From: Saccoglossus kowalevskii
Lineage: Eukaryota; Hemichordata; Enteropneusta; Harrimaniidae
Length of the DNA stretch: 13,991 nt
Direction of reading: 5' to 3'
NCBI RefSeq assembly: GCF_000003605.2
Contig: NW_003116460.1
Coordinates: 3,746-17,736 of the forward strand
Under the pieces are notes generated by a model. That model was not told the origin of the DNA, searched no databases, and was given only the letters and a program-made list of their open reading frames with translations. The translations under genes and the position numbers were made by a program. This document shows, piece after piece, positions 9,601 to 13,991 of this stretch (its first letter is position 1; each line of letters opens with the position of its first letter).

Positions 9601-12600
9601 ACTCATGTATATATAGTTATTTGGCAAAAGCAATGACAACAATTACCAAATCGTTTTGATCTTTTCAAGTTAGAAGCGGTGAATGAAAGTTTCAGTCACC
9701 ATTTACCACCCAACCTCTCGGCAATGAATTTTTGCCAAGGGTTTATTTATAAATATTTACTCATGACACGCATGTTATAGTTACGGTGTATCTATATTGA
9801 TTTATTTATAACTTTGCGTATTTAGATTTTTTTACTCATAATTGGCATGTACAACATAATGTATTTATTATATTTATTTACTAATAAACCTATGTTACAA
9901 GCAAGACATGACACAGTACATAAATAGAAATACACCGTGCTTGTAACGTACGGGCTGTGAGTAAATAAATATAAATAGGCCACACTTGTATAATGTTGGT
10001 ACAAGAGTGCATGAGATCAATTCAGAAACACCACTGAGAACAATGCCCTATTGCCAAACGTTTACAGAAATTGTGCTTTACAAGTCACAACAAGTGAAAC
10101 AAACACAGAAAACTGCTTTCAAAAGAATGTGTGGGCCCTGTGAGCATTGAACAATGCGATTCAATAAGGATCATAACATAATGCATGATGTTAGCTTACA
10201 GGTTAACACCTTCAATTGAAATGATAACAGCTGTGTACCAAGTGAACAACTGCATGGGCGAACTATGCAAATTACGTTACCCATGATGCACTGGTGCAAT
10301 CCCTGGGATTGTGGATGCATGCTTTTAAGAGAAACACTGGTAAATTACTATTGGTTGTACATGCAACTGGATGTTTAATTTGTAATTTGTAAAATAATGA
10401 TTAAATGTGTATGTAATTTTATTAGAAATATTATCAAATTTGTCAAAGAAGTTGTTTCTAATACTTGTGTATGCTTTACAATGAAACAGAATGTGTAACA
10501 CATCTTCAACCTGCTGAAAGTCCTGTACTTTACACAGTTACTACCAGAAAAGTTGTCTATATTGAAAATTTGTTGGTTAAATTAAACACATCTAGTTTGC
10601 AAGCAGTAGCACTTATTATAAATCAAATGTGAAGATTGACATGTGAATATGTACCTTCACATGGCTCTGTATTACATTCCTGGGTCTGGGCATCAACACC
10701 AGTACAGTCAATACTGGACTCTCCAGTTTTAGTGTTTTCACAGTCTCTGGTCCTTGTCTCAACACCACCATTACATGTTACAGAACACTCACTCCATGGT
10801 GTCCATGACTGCCAAACACCTACAGATAAATGAAATTAGTGACAACAGAGGTACATTACTTGGGGTTTGCAACACACATAGTACTGTATGGTGACATCAT
10901 GCCAAGATCCCATTCAAGTCTCATCTCGTAGATAACGAGACTGATGCTACTATTTTCTGACATGACATAGGCAGTTTGTAATAAAACAATAAAACATGTA
11001 TTACCGCATTCATAGTGTAAAAATGTATTACATCGAAAATGTACCTATTTTGATCCACCTGGACATCCCAGTGTCCTAGTTACCTCGGGCATGCACATTC
11101 GCATTTTTCTGAGTTGGAACACTTATGCGAGAGCGAGATTGTAACGGGATCTTGGTATCATGTCACCGTAGTTGCAAACCCCAAGTAATGTACCTCTGGT
11201 GACAATAATAATGAAATTACAAATTCAACAAATTTCTATTTCCAATTCAATTTTATACATTGTTATCAAAATAATTACTGCAAAAACATTATTATTTGTG
11301 ATATATGGTATATTGCATTTAATCCAGTTTCAAGTTTCAATCATTTATTATTATTCATACTTTCTTACTAGCTTATCCAGTATGCCAGGGCCTGTAGTAC
11401 ATAATATACATATTTAGGCTTTTTTAAAAAGACATTGTCTTAATTTTCTCATCAAAACTATTAACCAAGAATTTTGTAGAGAATGACAAAATCTGCACAA
11501 CCTAGATCCAGAATTGAAGATTGAAATGCTTGATTTTCATGAATTATAACATGACATTCATCAAAGACCCAATATAATGTCTGAAGTATGTACCCAGTTT
11601 GTACAAATGGAATATGGATTGTCATAAATGAAAAATATGCATATGTGTGACATGATGTATGATAAAAATTGAACATTATCAGTCAAGGCATGTCAGTGAT
11701 ACATGTATATAGCTATAGAACAGCATTTATTAAAAAACAAATTGTTCGCCAGTTGGCCATTTTGAAATTGATCTGAAAAACATGATGGGCATCAAGGTTC
11801 CATAATGTCTGATGTTTGTAATAAGTTTGAACACAATGAATCCATACATGACAGAGATCTGGTTCCGGAATGGCAACTGCTTGATTTTGATGAATTTTTA
11901 ACCTTCTGGCCATCTTGAATCAGATTGCAATACCAAATGATGTGCATATGTATCCTACTAAGATGCATGATGTATGTATGAAGTTTTCATGTATTCAGCA
12001 CAGTCAGAAGTGAAGATGCACAAATGCAGAAACAAACATCAATACTTTCAATGGGGACTAACAAAAAAAGTATAGAAAAATACGTTGAAATGTGTAAACA
12101 AATTTGGTTGGGAAAAAATATGGCACCCGAAAGTTTAAGCATCTATGGTGGAGAACTTCCCACATTTCAGATCATCCAATATTGCCTGTAACTAATATCT
12201 GTTGGTCGATTCTGAAAAAATTAAAGTGACAACAGTTTTAACACCACACGCACTTACTTGGAGCAACTGTATGTACTACTGTTGTAGGTTGTTTAGTACC
12301 TAATACAGTAACTCCTAAAGAAAAACAAAAACAAAAAATAGAATCAGACATAGTGTGTTTGGTACATGTAATCTACAGCCTACTATTAATTTTTTGATTT
12401 GAGTTGATGTTATTGCTAGTTATCTGTTCTTATATTTTACTCACCCGGGGGAGTGGTAATCATGGCAGGGGCAATCACCGGTGGTGGACGAGTCTTAATA
12501 GCCCAAACAGGTTCAGTAACTAAGAAAAATATAATTAATTAATTCTATACATAAATGTGCACCATTTCCTGATTTTGATTGTTTGAATTATTTGTAGCAC

Positions 12601-13759
12601 ATCTGTGAGAAACCGTTTTTTGTGGTGAATGTTTAATTTCCCAATAAATACTGAACATTTTTGGTGCAAATGTAATATTGATAATTGTACAAGTGACATA
12701 TTCATTTTGAAACATATGCTTACAGTAAATAAATATAAAATAGAAACAGCAGGAACATACAGAAATCAATACTAGTATCTAATTCCCACAACAGCAGGAT
12801 ACCATTTCCTGCTCACATCACCACACATACCCTCACCTACAAACACATACACACACACATACACACATACTTGTATTGCTATATGTCCCGAGTACTCCAT
12901 TGAATTAAGTATACATTGAATAAACTATTAAATGCATTTATATTTTCCAAGTATTATATTGGACCCAGGTATATATCTGTATTTACATGCTCGAAACATA
13001 CAACAATGCAAGTTCACACACACTTTATCAACACACTCACACTCTCTCTTGCTCTCGTAAAAACAGAGGGGACATATAGAGAAAACCACATCATGAACCA
13101 TCTTTATTGTTGAACGTCAGTAATAAACATATTTATATATGTTCAAAGCCGTGTAAATCGTTATTACGATAAATGTGCTGTAGTGAAAAATCACACAAGA
13201 AGGTTAATTTCATCTCAAGCAAATTGTCATATGAGACACTGCAGACAATTGAAAGTTAATAATATTAGTTCATGCAGCTGTAGGTGTGTTCCGCAGATTT
13301 AAAGTTGAAAAATTTGACATGCTTCCAAATTAGTGTTAATACTGTATATTACAATAAAATGATAAATAAATAGTATTTATAGAGTATTTATAATGGCATT
13401 AATAACATGCAAACATGAACAAAATTGGTAATCATGATATGTGCATTTAAAAGTCAACAAAAAAGGAAACATTAATTTCTCATTTGCAGTTAGCGAATAA
13501 AACTAAAAATAATAAATATTAATTTGTTATTTGCAGTTTGCAAATAAAACAAAAGTCAATTTTGTTTTAAGAATCTAGTGTTAATTTTATTTTTAAATAA
13601 AGATCAATCAAACTCAAGTTTGGTGGGCTGGGCTCAGAACAACCTCTTTCCACCAGATCAATTATTTATATTATTTGCACAGAATGTAACATCACTAACC
13701 TGGCTCACCAATTCTACCAGGTTCGCCTGGCAAAGTTGTCATGGGAGTTGCTCCTATAA
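1..13759 (-). CDS. Multi-exon gene for a TSP1-TIL-collagen-like modular extracellular protein (partial at both ends)
   Basis: Twenty exons on the minus strand splice into one open frame of about 1,506 codons. Exons (plus coordinates): 13700-13759, 12445-12519, 12258-12314, 10655-10819, 8920-9174, 8759-8830, 7707-8429, 7102-7203, 6223-6957, 6045-6126, 5350-5393, 4980-5012, 4837-4878, 4162-4218, 3849-4013, 2732-2986, 2371-2448, 1448-2215, 1239-1340, 1-647. All 19 internal introns are GT-AG. All are phase 1 except the one between 6045-6126 and 5350-5393, which is phase 2. Approximate residues in the joined fragment: linker 1-64, TSP1 65-119, TIL 120-204, collagen-like 205-748, VWC/pacifastin-like 749-790, linker 791-834, TSP1 835-889, TIL 890-974, collagen-like 975-1506. 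Known of these families: all are extracellular and disulphide-rich or structural. Inference: a secreted matrix, mucus or adhesive protein. I do not recognise a named orthologue. The start and end of the gene lie outside the window. Confidence 0.9.
648..1238 (-). other. Intron with dispersed-repeat copies
   Basis: A 591-nt GT-AG intron between long exon A and the 102-nt exon. AT-rich. Its central part (about 776-1150) belongs to the degenerate ~170-bp repeat family. No coding signal seen in it. Confidence 0.8.
776..1150. repeat. Degenerate ~170-bp dispersed repeat, two tandem units
   Basis: Two head-to-tail units begin about 175 bp apart: gcattaactaaaacaaaat at 776 and gcatttattaaaacaaaat at 951. 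Each is followed within about 6-8 bases by accagtc[ag]gccatttt. The second unit also contains gtttgaacaaaattggtcca and aagatctggc. The same segments occur at 11723 and 11830, so this is an interspersed family rather than a local duplication. Confidence 0.7.
1239..1340 (-). CDS. Exon 19: short collagen-like exon (102 nt), copy 2
   Basis: A 102-nt phase 1-1 exon (acceptor ...tgcag, donor gtgagt) reading (T)[18 protein letters not shown], then MGP, GGP, NGP triplets. The 3' codon is completed by the next exon (A|AT = Asn), so the Gly-Pro-Xaa register runs across the junction. Same length as 7102-7203, with shared TTP.....[13 protein letters not shown]. Confidence 0.92.
1448..2215 (-). CDS. Exon 18: long Gly-Pro-Xaa collagen-like exon, copy B
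   Basis: A 768-nt phase 1-1 exon (acceptor ...catag, donor gtaatt), fully open and the longest of the four. Spacers in order: [48 protein letters not shown] and [16 protein letters not shown]. It ends GGSPLAT(T). The third position of the triplets is Gly, Asn, Asp, Phe, Leu, Tyr or Glu. One GGA step (GGAGGP) replaces Pro. Homologous in layout to exons A, C and D. Confidence 0.92.
2371..2448 (-). CDS. Exon 17: short collagen-like exon after TIL copy 2
   Basis: A 78-nt phase 1-1 exon (acceptor ...tttag, donor gtattt) reading [19 protein letters not shown], then Gly-Gly-Pro triplets ending G|GC into the long exon. Its lead is charged and Pro-rich, unlike the poly-Ala lead of 8759-8830. Confidence 0.88.
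2732..2986 (-). CDS. Exon 16: trypsin-inhibitor-like (TIL) Cys-rich domain, copy 2
   Basis: A 255-nt phase 1-1 exon (acceptor ...cacag, donor gtgaga), 85 residues. Cysteine order as in copy 1: [44 protein letters not shown], then the extra RC. The tail [18 protein letters not shown] matches the tail of copy 1 in length and in the V-x-V-x-F-S pattern. About 47 of 85 residues are identical to copy 1, with all 11 cysteines aligned and no gaps. Followed by a collagen-like exon, as in module 1. Confidence 0.95.
2987..3848 (-). other. Intron between TSP1 copy 2 and TIL copy 2
   Basis: An 862-nt GT-AG intron, AT-rich. I see no exon, tandem repeat or inverted repeat that I can support in it. Confidence 0.75.
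3849..4013 (-). CDS. Exon 15: thrombospondin type-1 repeat, copy 2
   Basis: A 165-nt phase 1-1 exon with acceptor ...tgcag and donor gtaaac. It encodes a complete TSP1 domain that starts [18 protein letters not shown] and ends QCNTEPCE. It keeps the W-x-x-W-x-x-W ladder, the C-S-M-T-C-N-G-G O-fucosylation-type motif, R-S-R before the third Cys, and six cysteines. Exactly the same length as copy 1, with about 58% identity by hand alignment, so the duplication is old. It precedes TIL copy 2 (GAA|G + AG). Confidence 0.95.
4162..4218 (-). CDS. Exon 14: Thr/Val/Pro linker before TSP1 copy 2
   Basis: A 57-nt phase 1-1 exon (acceptor ...attag, donor gtaagg) reading (V)[18 protein letters not shown]. 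It is the duplicate of 12258-12314: same length, phase and position. It joins TSP1 copy 2 through G|TT = Val. Confidence 0.82.
4219..4836 (-). other. Intron with CA microsatellite
   Basis: A 618-nt GT-AG intron between two linker exons. It contains a CA repeat at 4645-4660 and otherwise nothing recognisable. Confidence 0.75.
4645..4660. repeat. (CA)8 microsatellite
   Basis: Eight uninterrupted CA units, flanked by tgtacg on the left and tatgtac on the right. Confidence 0.9.
4837..4878 (-). CDS. Exon 13: poly-Pro linker exon
   Basis: A 42-nt phase 1-1 exon (acceptor ...tttag, donor gtaagt), encoding (V)[13 protein letters not shown]. Six consecutive prolines should form a stiff polyproline II spacer (inference). 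Confidence 0.8.
4980..5012 (-). CDS. Exon 12: micro linker exon
   Basis: A 33-nt phase 1-1 exon with a consensus-like acceptor (...tttcag) and donor (gtgaga), encoding (V)[10 protein letters not shown]. Together with the next 42-nt exon it takes the place of the single 75-nt linker exon at 12445-12519 in module 1. Confidence 0.78.
5013..5349 (-). other. Intron after the VWC/pacifastin-like exon
   Basis: A 337-nt AT-rich GT-AG intron; nothing recognisable inside. Confidence 0.7.
5350..5393 (-). CDS. Exon 11: VWC/pacifastin-like Cys module, second half
   Basis: A 44-nt exon, phase 2 in and phase 1 out (acceptor ...aatag, donor gtaagt), too short for a simple ORF search. Spliced to exon 10 it gives [18 protein letters not shown]. 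This fits C-N-x-C-x-C-x2-G-x3-C-T-x3-C, the core of pacifastin-type inhibitors, and also the CxxCxC core of VWC subdomain 1. Only five cysteines are present; the first Cys of a six-Cys pacifastin repeat is missing upstream. Two overlapping or adjacent N-C-T sequons are visible. No equivalent was found in the first module. VWC versus pacifastin cannot be decided by eye. Confidence 0.8.
5394..6044 (-). other. Phase-2 intron splitting a Cys codon
   Basis: A 651-nt GT-AG intron that interrupts the Cys codon (TG|T) of the CNNC motif. It is the only intron of the gene not in phase 1. No repeat or exon recognised inside. Confidence 0.72.
6045..6126 (-). CDS. Exon 10: VWC/pacifastin-like Cys module, first half
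   Basis: An 82-nt exon, phase 1 in and phase 2 out (acceptor ...tacag, donor gtaatt). It reads [18 protein letters not shown], then IIYVDCNN plus the first two bases of a Cys codon. The Pro-rich start is linker. From [14 protein letters not shown] onward it resembles the first strands of a VWC domain or a pacifastin repeat. Read alone its end would break the frame of the next linker exon, but the 44-nt exon at 5350-5393 restores it exactly. Confidence 0.8.
6223..6957 (-). CDS. Exon 9: long Gly-Pro-Xaa collagen-like exon, copy C
   Basis: A 735-nt phase 1-1 exon (acceptor ...tatag, donor gtaatt), fully open. Blocks of Gly-Pro-Xaa are separated by [43 protein letters not shown] and [16 protein letters not shown]. 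It ends GGPELGE, then joins the VWC/pacifastin-like exon (G|TT = Val). The third spacer is strongly acidic and two residues shorter than its equivalents in the other three long exons. One block repeats GPN four times in alternation with GPG. Cys-free. Confidence 0.92.
7102..7203 (-). CDS. Exon 8: short collagen-like exon (102 nt), copy 1
   Basis: A 102-nt phase 1-1 exon (acceptor ...tgtag, donor gtatgt) reading (I)[18 protein letters not shown], then MGP, GGP, YGP triplets. It joins in frame to the long exons on both sides: A|TT at the 5' junction and G|GC at the 3' junction, where the Gly-Pro-Xaa register continues unbroken. It is identical in length and similar in layout to 1239-1340. Confidence 0.92.
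7204..7706 (-). other. Intron between long exon D and the 102-nt exon
   Basis: A 503-nt AT-rich GT-AG intron; nothing recognisable. Its counterpart in module 2 (1341-1447) is only 107 nt. Confidence 0.75.
7707..8429 (-). CDS. Exon 7: long Gly-Pro-Xaa collagen-like exon, copy D
   Basis: A 723-nt phase 1-1 exon (acceptor ...tgtag, donor gtaagt) with no in-frame stop. It starts [18 protein letters not shown] and runs through blocks of Gly-Pro-Gly triplets. Four spacers split the blocks: [45 protein letters not shown] and [16 protein letters not shown]. It ends GGPPALT(I). The invariant dipeptide is Gly-Pro. The third position is mostly Gly, otherwise Asn, Asp, Leu or Glu. Cys-free. On the opposite strand this exon reads as a 274-codon Gly-Pro-Pro frame that lacks matching splice signals and is not taken as a gene. 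The triple-helix capacity of Gly-Pro-Gly repeats is uncertain. Confidence 0.92.
8430..8758 (-). other. Intron upstream of long exon D
   Basis: A 329-nt AT-rich GT-AG intron; nothing recognisable. Its counterpart in module 2 (2216-2370) is 155 nt. Confidence 0.75.
8759..8830 (-). CDS. Exon 6: short collagen-like exon after TIL copy 1
   Basis: A 72-nt phase 1-1 exon (acceptor ...attag, donor gtgagt) reading (V)[17 protein letters not shown], then Gly-Gly-Pro triplets. An Ala-rich lead gives way to Gly-rich triplets. It occupies the same slot as 2371-2448 in the second module, where the lead is [20 protein letters not shown] Gly-Gly-Ile-Leu step breaks the triplet register. Confidence 0.9.
8920..9174 (-). 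CDS. Exon 5: trypsin-inhibitor-like (TIL) Cys-rich domain, copy 1
   Basis: A 255-nt phase 1-1 exon with acceptor ...tacag and donor gtgagc, encoding 85 residues. The cysteine pattern fits the 10-Cys TIL fold: [44 protein letters not shown]. An eleventh Cys follows at once (KCPYD). A conserved ~20-residue tail without Cys ([18 protein letters not shown]) leads into the collagen-like exons. TIL domains occur in serine-protease inhibitors and as structural parts of VWF, mucins and SCO-spondin. Next to TSP1 and collagen-like repeats, a structural role is more likely than inhibition (inference). Confidence 0.94.
9175..10654 (-). other. Long intron between TSP1 copy 1 and TIL copy 1
   Basis: A 1,480-nt GT-AG intron. 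It holds an inverted-repeat cluster at 9742-9977 and a small perfect hairpin at 9402-9425 (ctttaag/cttaaag). Outside these I see nothing coding. Confidence 0.75.
9742..9977. repeat. Inverted and direct copies of a ~38-bp motif
   Basis: The segment 9756-9792 (tttactcatgacacgcatg..., ending acggtgtat) matches the reverse complement of about 9928-9966 (tttactcacagcccgtacg..., also with acggtgtat). Hand identity is about 70% and AT-rich arms extend outwards. A further direct partial copy starts near 9830 (tttactcataattggcatg). This could be a decayed foldback or MITE-like element, or a small satellite-like array. No target duplication was found. Confidence 0.5.
10655..10819 (-). CDS. Exon 4: thrombospondin type-1 repeat, copy 1
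   Basis: A 165-nt phase 1-1 exon that encodes one complete TSP1 domain of 55 residues. It starts [18 protein letters not shown], followed by a VETRTRDC strand and ending ECNTEPCE. Visible hallmarks: the W-x-x-W-x-x-W tryptophan ladder (C-mannosylation motif in this family), C-S-V-T-C-N-G-G (fits the C-x-x-S/T-C-x-x-G O-fucosylation motif), the R-x-R layered arginines, and six cysteines. The last codon is shared with the TIL exon (GAA|G + GA). About 32 of 55 residues match TSP1 copy 2 by hand alignment. TSP1 domains are known for binding glycosaminoglycans and other matrix proteins; the partner here is unknown. Confidence 0.95.
10846..11198. mobile_element. MITE-like non-autonomous DNA transposon with TIRs and TSD
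   Basis: The left end 10846-10873 (CAGAGGTACATTACTTGGGG, then TTTGCAAC) is the exact reverse complement of the right end 11171-11198: 28 perfect base pairs. A 7-bp direct repeat, GTGACAA, flanks the element at 10839-10845 and 11199-11205, as expected for a target-site duplication. Inverted similarity continues imperfectly inwards: ggtgacatcatgccaagatc near 10891 against ggtgacatgataccaagatc on the other strand near 11164. The element is 353 bp with no coding capacity. The CAG...CTG ends suggest hAT-like (family TSD usually 8 bp), but the 7-bp duplication leaves the superfamily open. It starts only 26 bp beyond the TSP1 exon boundary, just upstream of its acceptor. Confidence 0.88.
11461..12010. 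repeat. Degenerate ~170-bp dispersed repeat cluster
   Basis: At 11723, gcatttattaaaaaacaaat is followed by cgccagttggccattttgaa, matching the units at 776 and 951. From about 11830, agtttgaacacaatgaatcc and agagatctgg match 1033-1067. A further ggccatcttgaatcagattg follows at about 11908, roughly 170 bp after the first. An earlier diverged unit near 11461-11640 shares gcttgattttcatgaatt and aatgtctgaagtatgtacccagttt-like text. Confidence 0.62.
12258..12314 (-). CDS. Exon 3: Thr/Val/Pro linker before TSP1 copy 1
   Basis: A 57-nt phase 1-1 exon, acceptor ...tttag and donor gtaagt, reading [19 protein letters not shown]. It has exactly the same length, phase and position relative to TSP1 as the exon at 4162-4218, with shared residues (QPT, V.AT/HT, V.P), so the two are duplicates. 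Probably an O-glycosylatable spacer (inference from Thr/Pro content). Confidence 0.8.
12445..12519 (-). CDS. Exon 2: Pro-rich linker
   Basis: A 75-nt phase 1-1 exon, acceptor ...cttag and donor gtgagt. It encodes a Cys-free linker, (V)[19 protein letters not shown] then ITTPP. It sits before TSP1 copy 1, as the 33-nt and 42-nt linker exons do before TSP1 copy 2; their summed length is also 75 nt. Role: flexible spacer (inference). No recognisable domain. Confidence 0.78.
12822..12870. repeat. Imperfect CA-rich microsatellite
   Basis: Interrupted CA/ACAT repeats (acacatacacacacacatac and neighbours). Low complexity and AT-interrupted. Confidence 0.7.
13471..13550. repeat. Two direct copies of a 33-bp motif; the second forms a perfect hairpin
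   Basis: Copy 1 at 13471-13503 and copy 2 at 13518-13550 share attaattt..., ..atttgcagtt and ..aataaaac, with a 47-bp period. Copy 2 contains ttatttgca-gtt-tgcaaataa (13527-13547), a 9-bp perfect stem with a 3-base loop. Function unknown. Confidence 0.6.
13700..13759 (-). CDS. Exon 1 of fragment: short collagen-like exon
   Basis: A 60-nt phase 1-1 exon, acceptor ...attag and donor gttagt. It reads (V)[19 protein letters not shown]. The layout of a short Thr/Pro lead followed by Gly-Glu-Pro triplets matches the short collagen-like exons at 7102-7203 and 1239-1340, which start with similar MTTPP or LTTPT leads. Unlike those, it is not followed by a long Gly-Pro-Xaa exon but goes straight to the linker. 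It may be the remnant end of an upstream collagen block. Supported by splice sites and frame continuity; short, so somewhat less certain than the others. Confidence 0.72.
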
Positions 13760-13991
13760 CTAATATTATAAATAGGAATAAAGTTAGTATTTCCTACATA
13801 ATCAGCAGGAACACCTACACATGCAATTATCATTCGAGTGTTGCACTATGAAATCATTTTCTAAAACTCATATATTTCTTTGATCTTGTATCTATTTAAT
13901 GCTTACAAATTGGTTCAAAACAAATGAATGCAATCACTATTGTCATTGGATTTTGGTGAAAGAAAATAATCAATGTTTAGGAGTGATTTTT
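13760..13991 (-). other. Partial intron at the window edge
   Basis: AT-rich sequence upstream of the first exon of the fragment, starting with its AG acceptor (ctaata on the plus strand). No further exon seen before the window ends. Confidence 0.65.

Larger units (their letters stand above)
10820..12257 (-). other. Long intron upstream of TSP1 copy 1 with MITE and repeats
   Basis: A 1,438-nt GT-AG intron. It contains the 353-bp MITE-like element at 10846-11198 and copies of the ~170-bp repeat at 11461-12010. No exon seen. Confidence 0.78.
12520..13699 (-). other. Long intron between the first two exons of the fragment
   Basis: A 1,180-nt GT-AG intron. It includes CA-rich sequence at 12822-12870 and a duplicated hairpin at 13471-13550. 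I looked here for a counterpart of the VWC/pacifastin-like exons and saw none. Confidence 0.7.

Noticed and set aside
11713-11913. 66-codon minus frame
   Set aside because: It falls in the ~170-bp repeat and repeats its text; no splice context.
12545-12769. 74-codon minus frame with hydrophobic start
   Set aside because: Intronic and AT-rich. A weak signal-peptide look is expected by chance from such composition, and it does not splice in phase to the gene.
13799-13815. Possible 17-nt exon between AC and CT signals at the right edge
   Set aside because: Too short, with weak borders and a length that does not keep phase 1. No support.
1-13991. Prokaryotic features, CRISPR arrays, tRNA or rRNA genes, viral remnants
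   Set aside because: None seen. The regular Gly/Pro repeats are coding and not CRISPR-like, and no RNA gene or viral hallmark was found on either strand.

Overview
The window is a piece of an animal (metazoan) nuclear genome: AT-rich introns, short GC-rich exons with GT-AG borders, and extracellular-matrix domains joined by exon shuffling. The phylum cannot be fixed from sequence alone. The dispersed 'ggccattttgaat' repeats and AT-rich introns look most like a lophotrochozoan, possibly a mollusc (low-confidence inference).

Everything coding that I can support belongs to one large gene on the minus strand, open at both window edges. I could place 20 internal exons (13759 down to 1). They join into a single uninterrupted reading frame of about 1,506 codons, with GT-AG borders throughout. 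No start codon, signal peptide, promoter, stop codon or poly(A) site is visible.

Reading 5' to 3' (high to low coordinates), the order is: a short collagen-like exon (13700-13759); two Pro/Thr linker exons (12258-12519); a thrombospondin type-1 (TSP1) exon (10655-10819); a trypsin-inhibitor-like cysteine-rich (TIL) exon (8920-9174); a short-long-short-long series of collagen-like exons (6223-8830); a two-exon VWC- or pacifastin-like Cys knot (5350-6126); three Pro/Thr linker exons (4162-5012); a second TSP1 exon (3849-4013); a second TIL exon (2732-2986); and a second short-long-short-long collagen-like series (1-2448), with the last exon cut by the window edge. The gene is therefore a tandem duplication of a TSP1-TIL-collagen module. 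The paired TSP1, TIL, 57-nt linker and second short collagen exons have identical lengths (165, 255, 57 and 102 nt).

The collagen-like frame is unusual. On the coding strand it reads Gly-Pro-Xaa with Xaa mostly Gly (otherwise Asn, Asp, Leu, Phe, Glu, Tyr). The antisense strand of the same exons reads as canonical Gly-Pro-Pro collagen, but splice signals, phase continuity and the TSP1/TIL exons all place the gene on the minus strand. Each long exon contains four conserved spacers that divide the Gly-Pro-Xaa tract into blocks.

The introns hold a 353-bp MITE-like element with perfect 28-bp terminal inverted repeats and a 7-bp target duplication (10846-11198), two clusters of a degenerate ~170-bp dispersed repeat (776-1150 and 11461-12010), an inverted-repeat cluster (9742-9977), a duplicated hairpin (13471-13550) and small CA microsatellites.

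The predicted product is a secreted or extracellular-matrix protein. A role in mucus, cuticle, adhesive or matrix assembly would fit the domains but is inference only.
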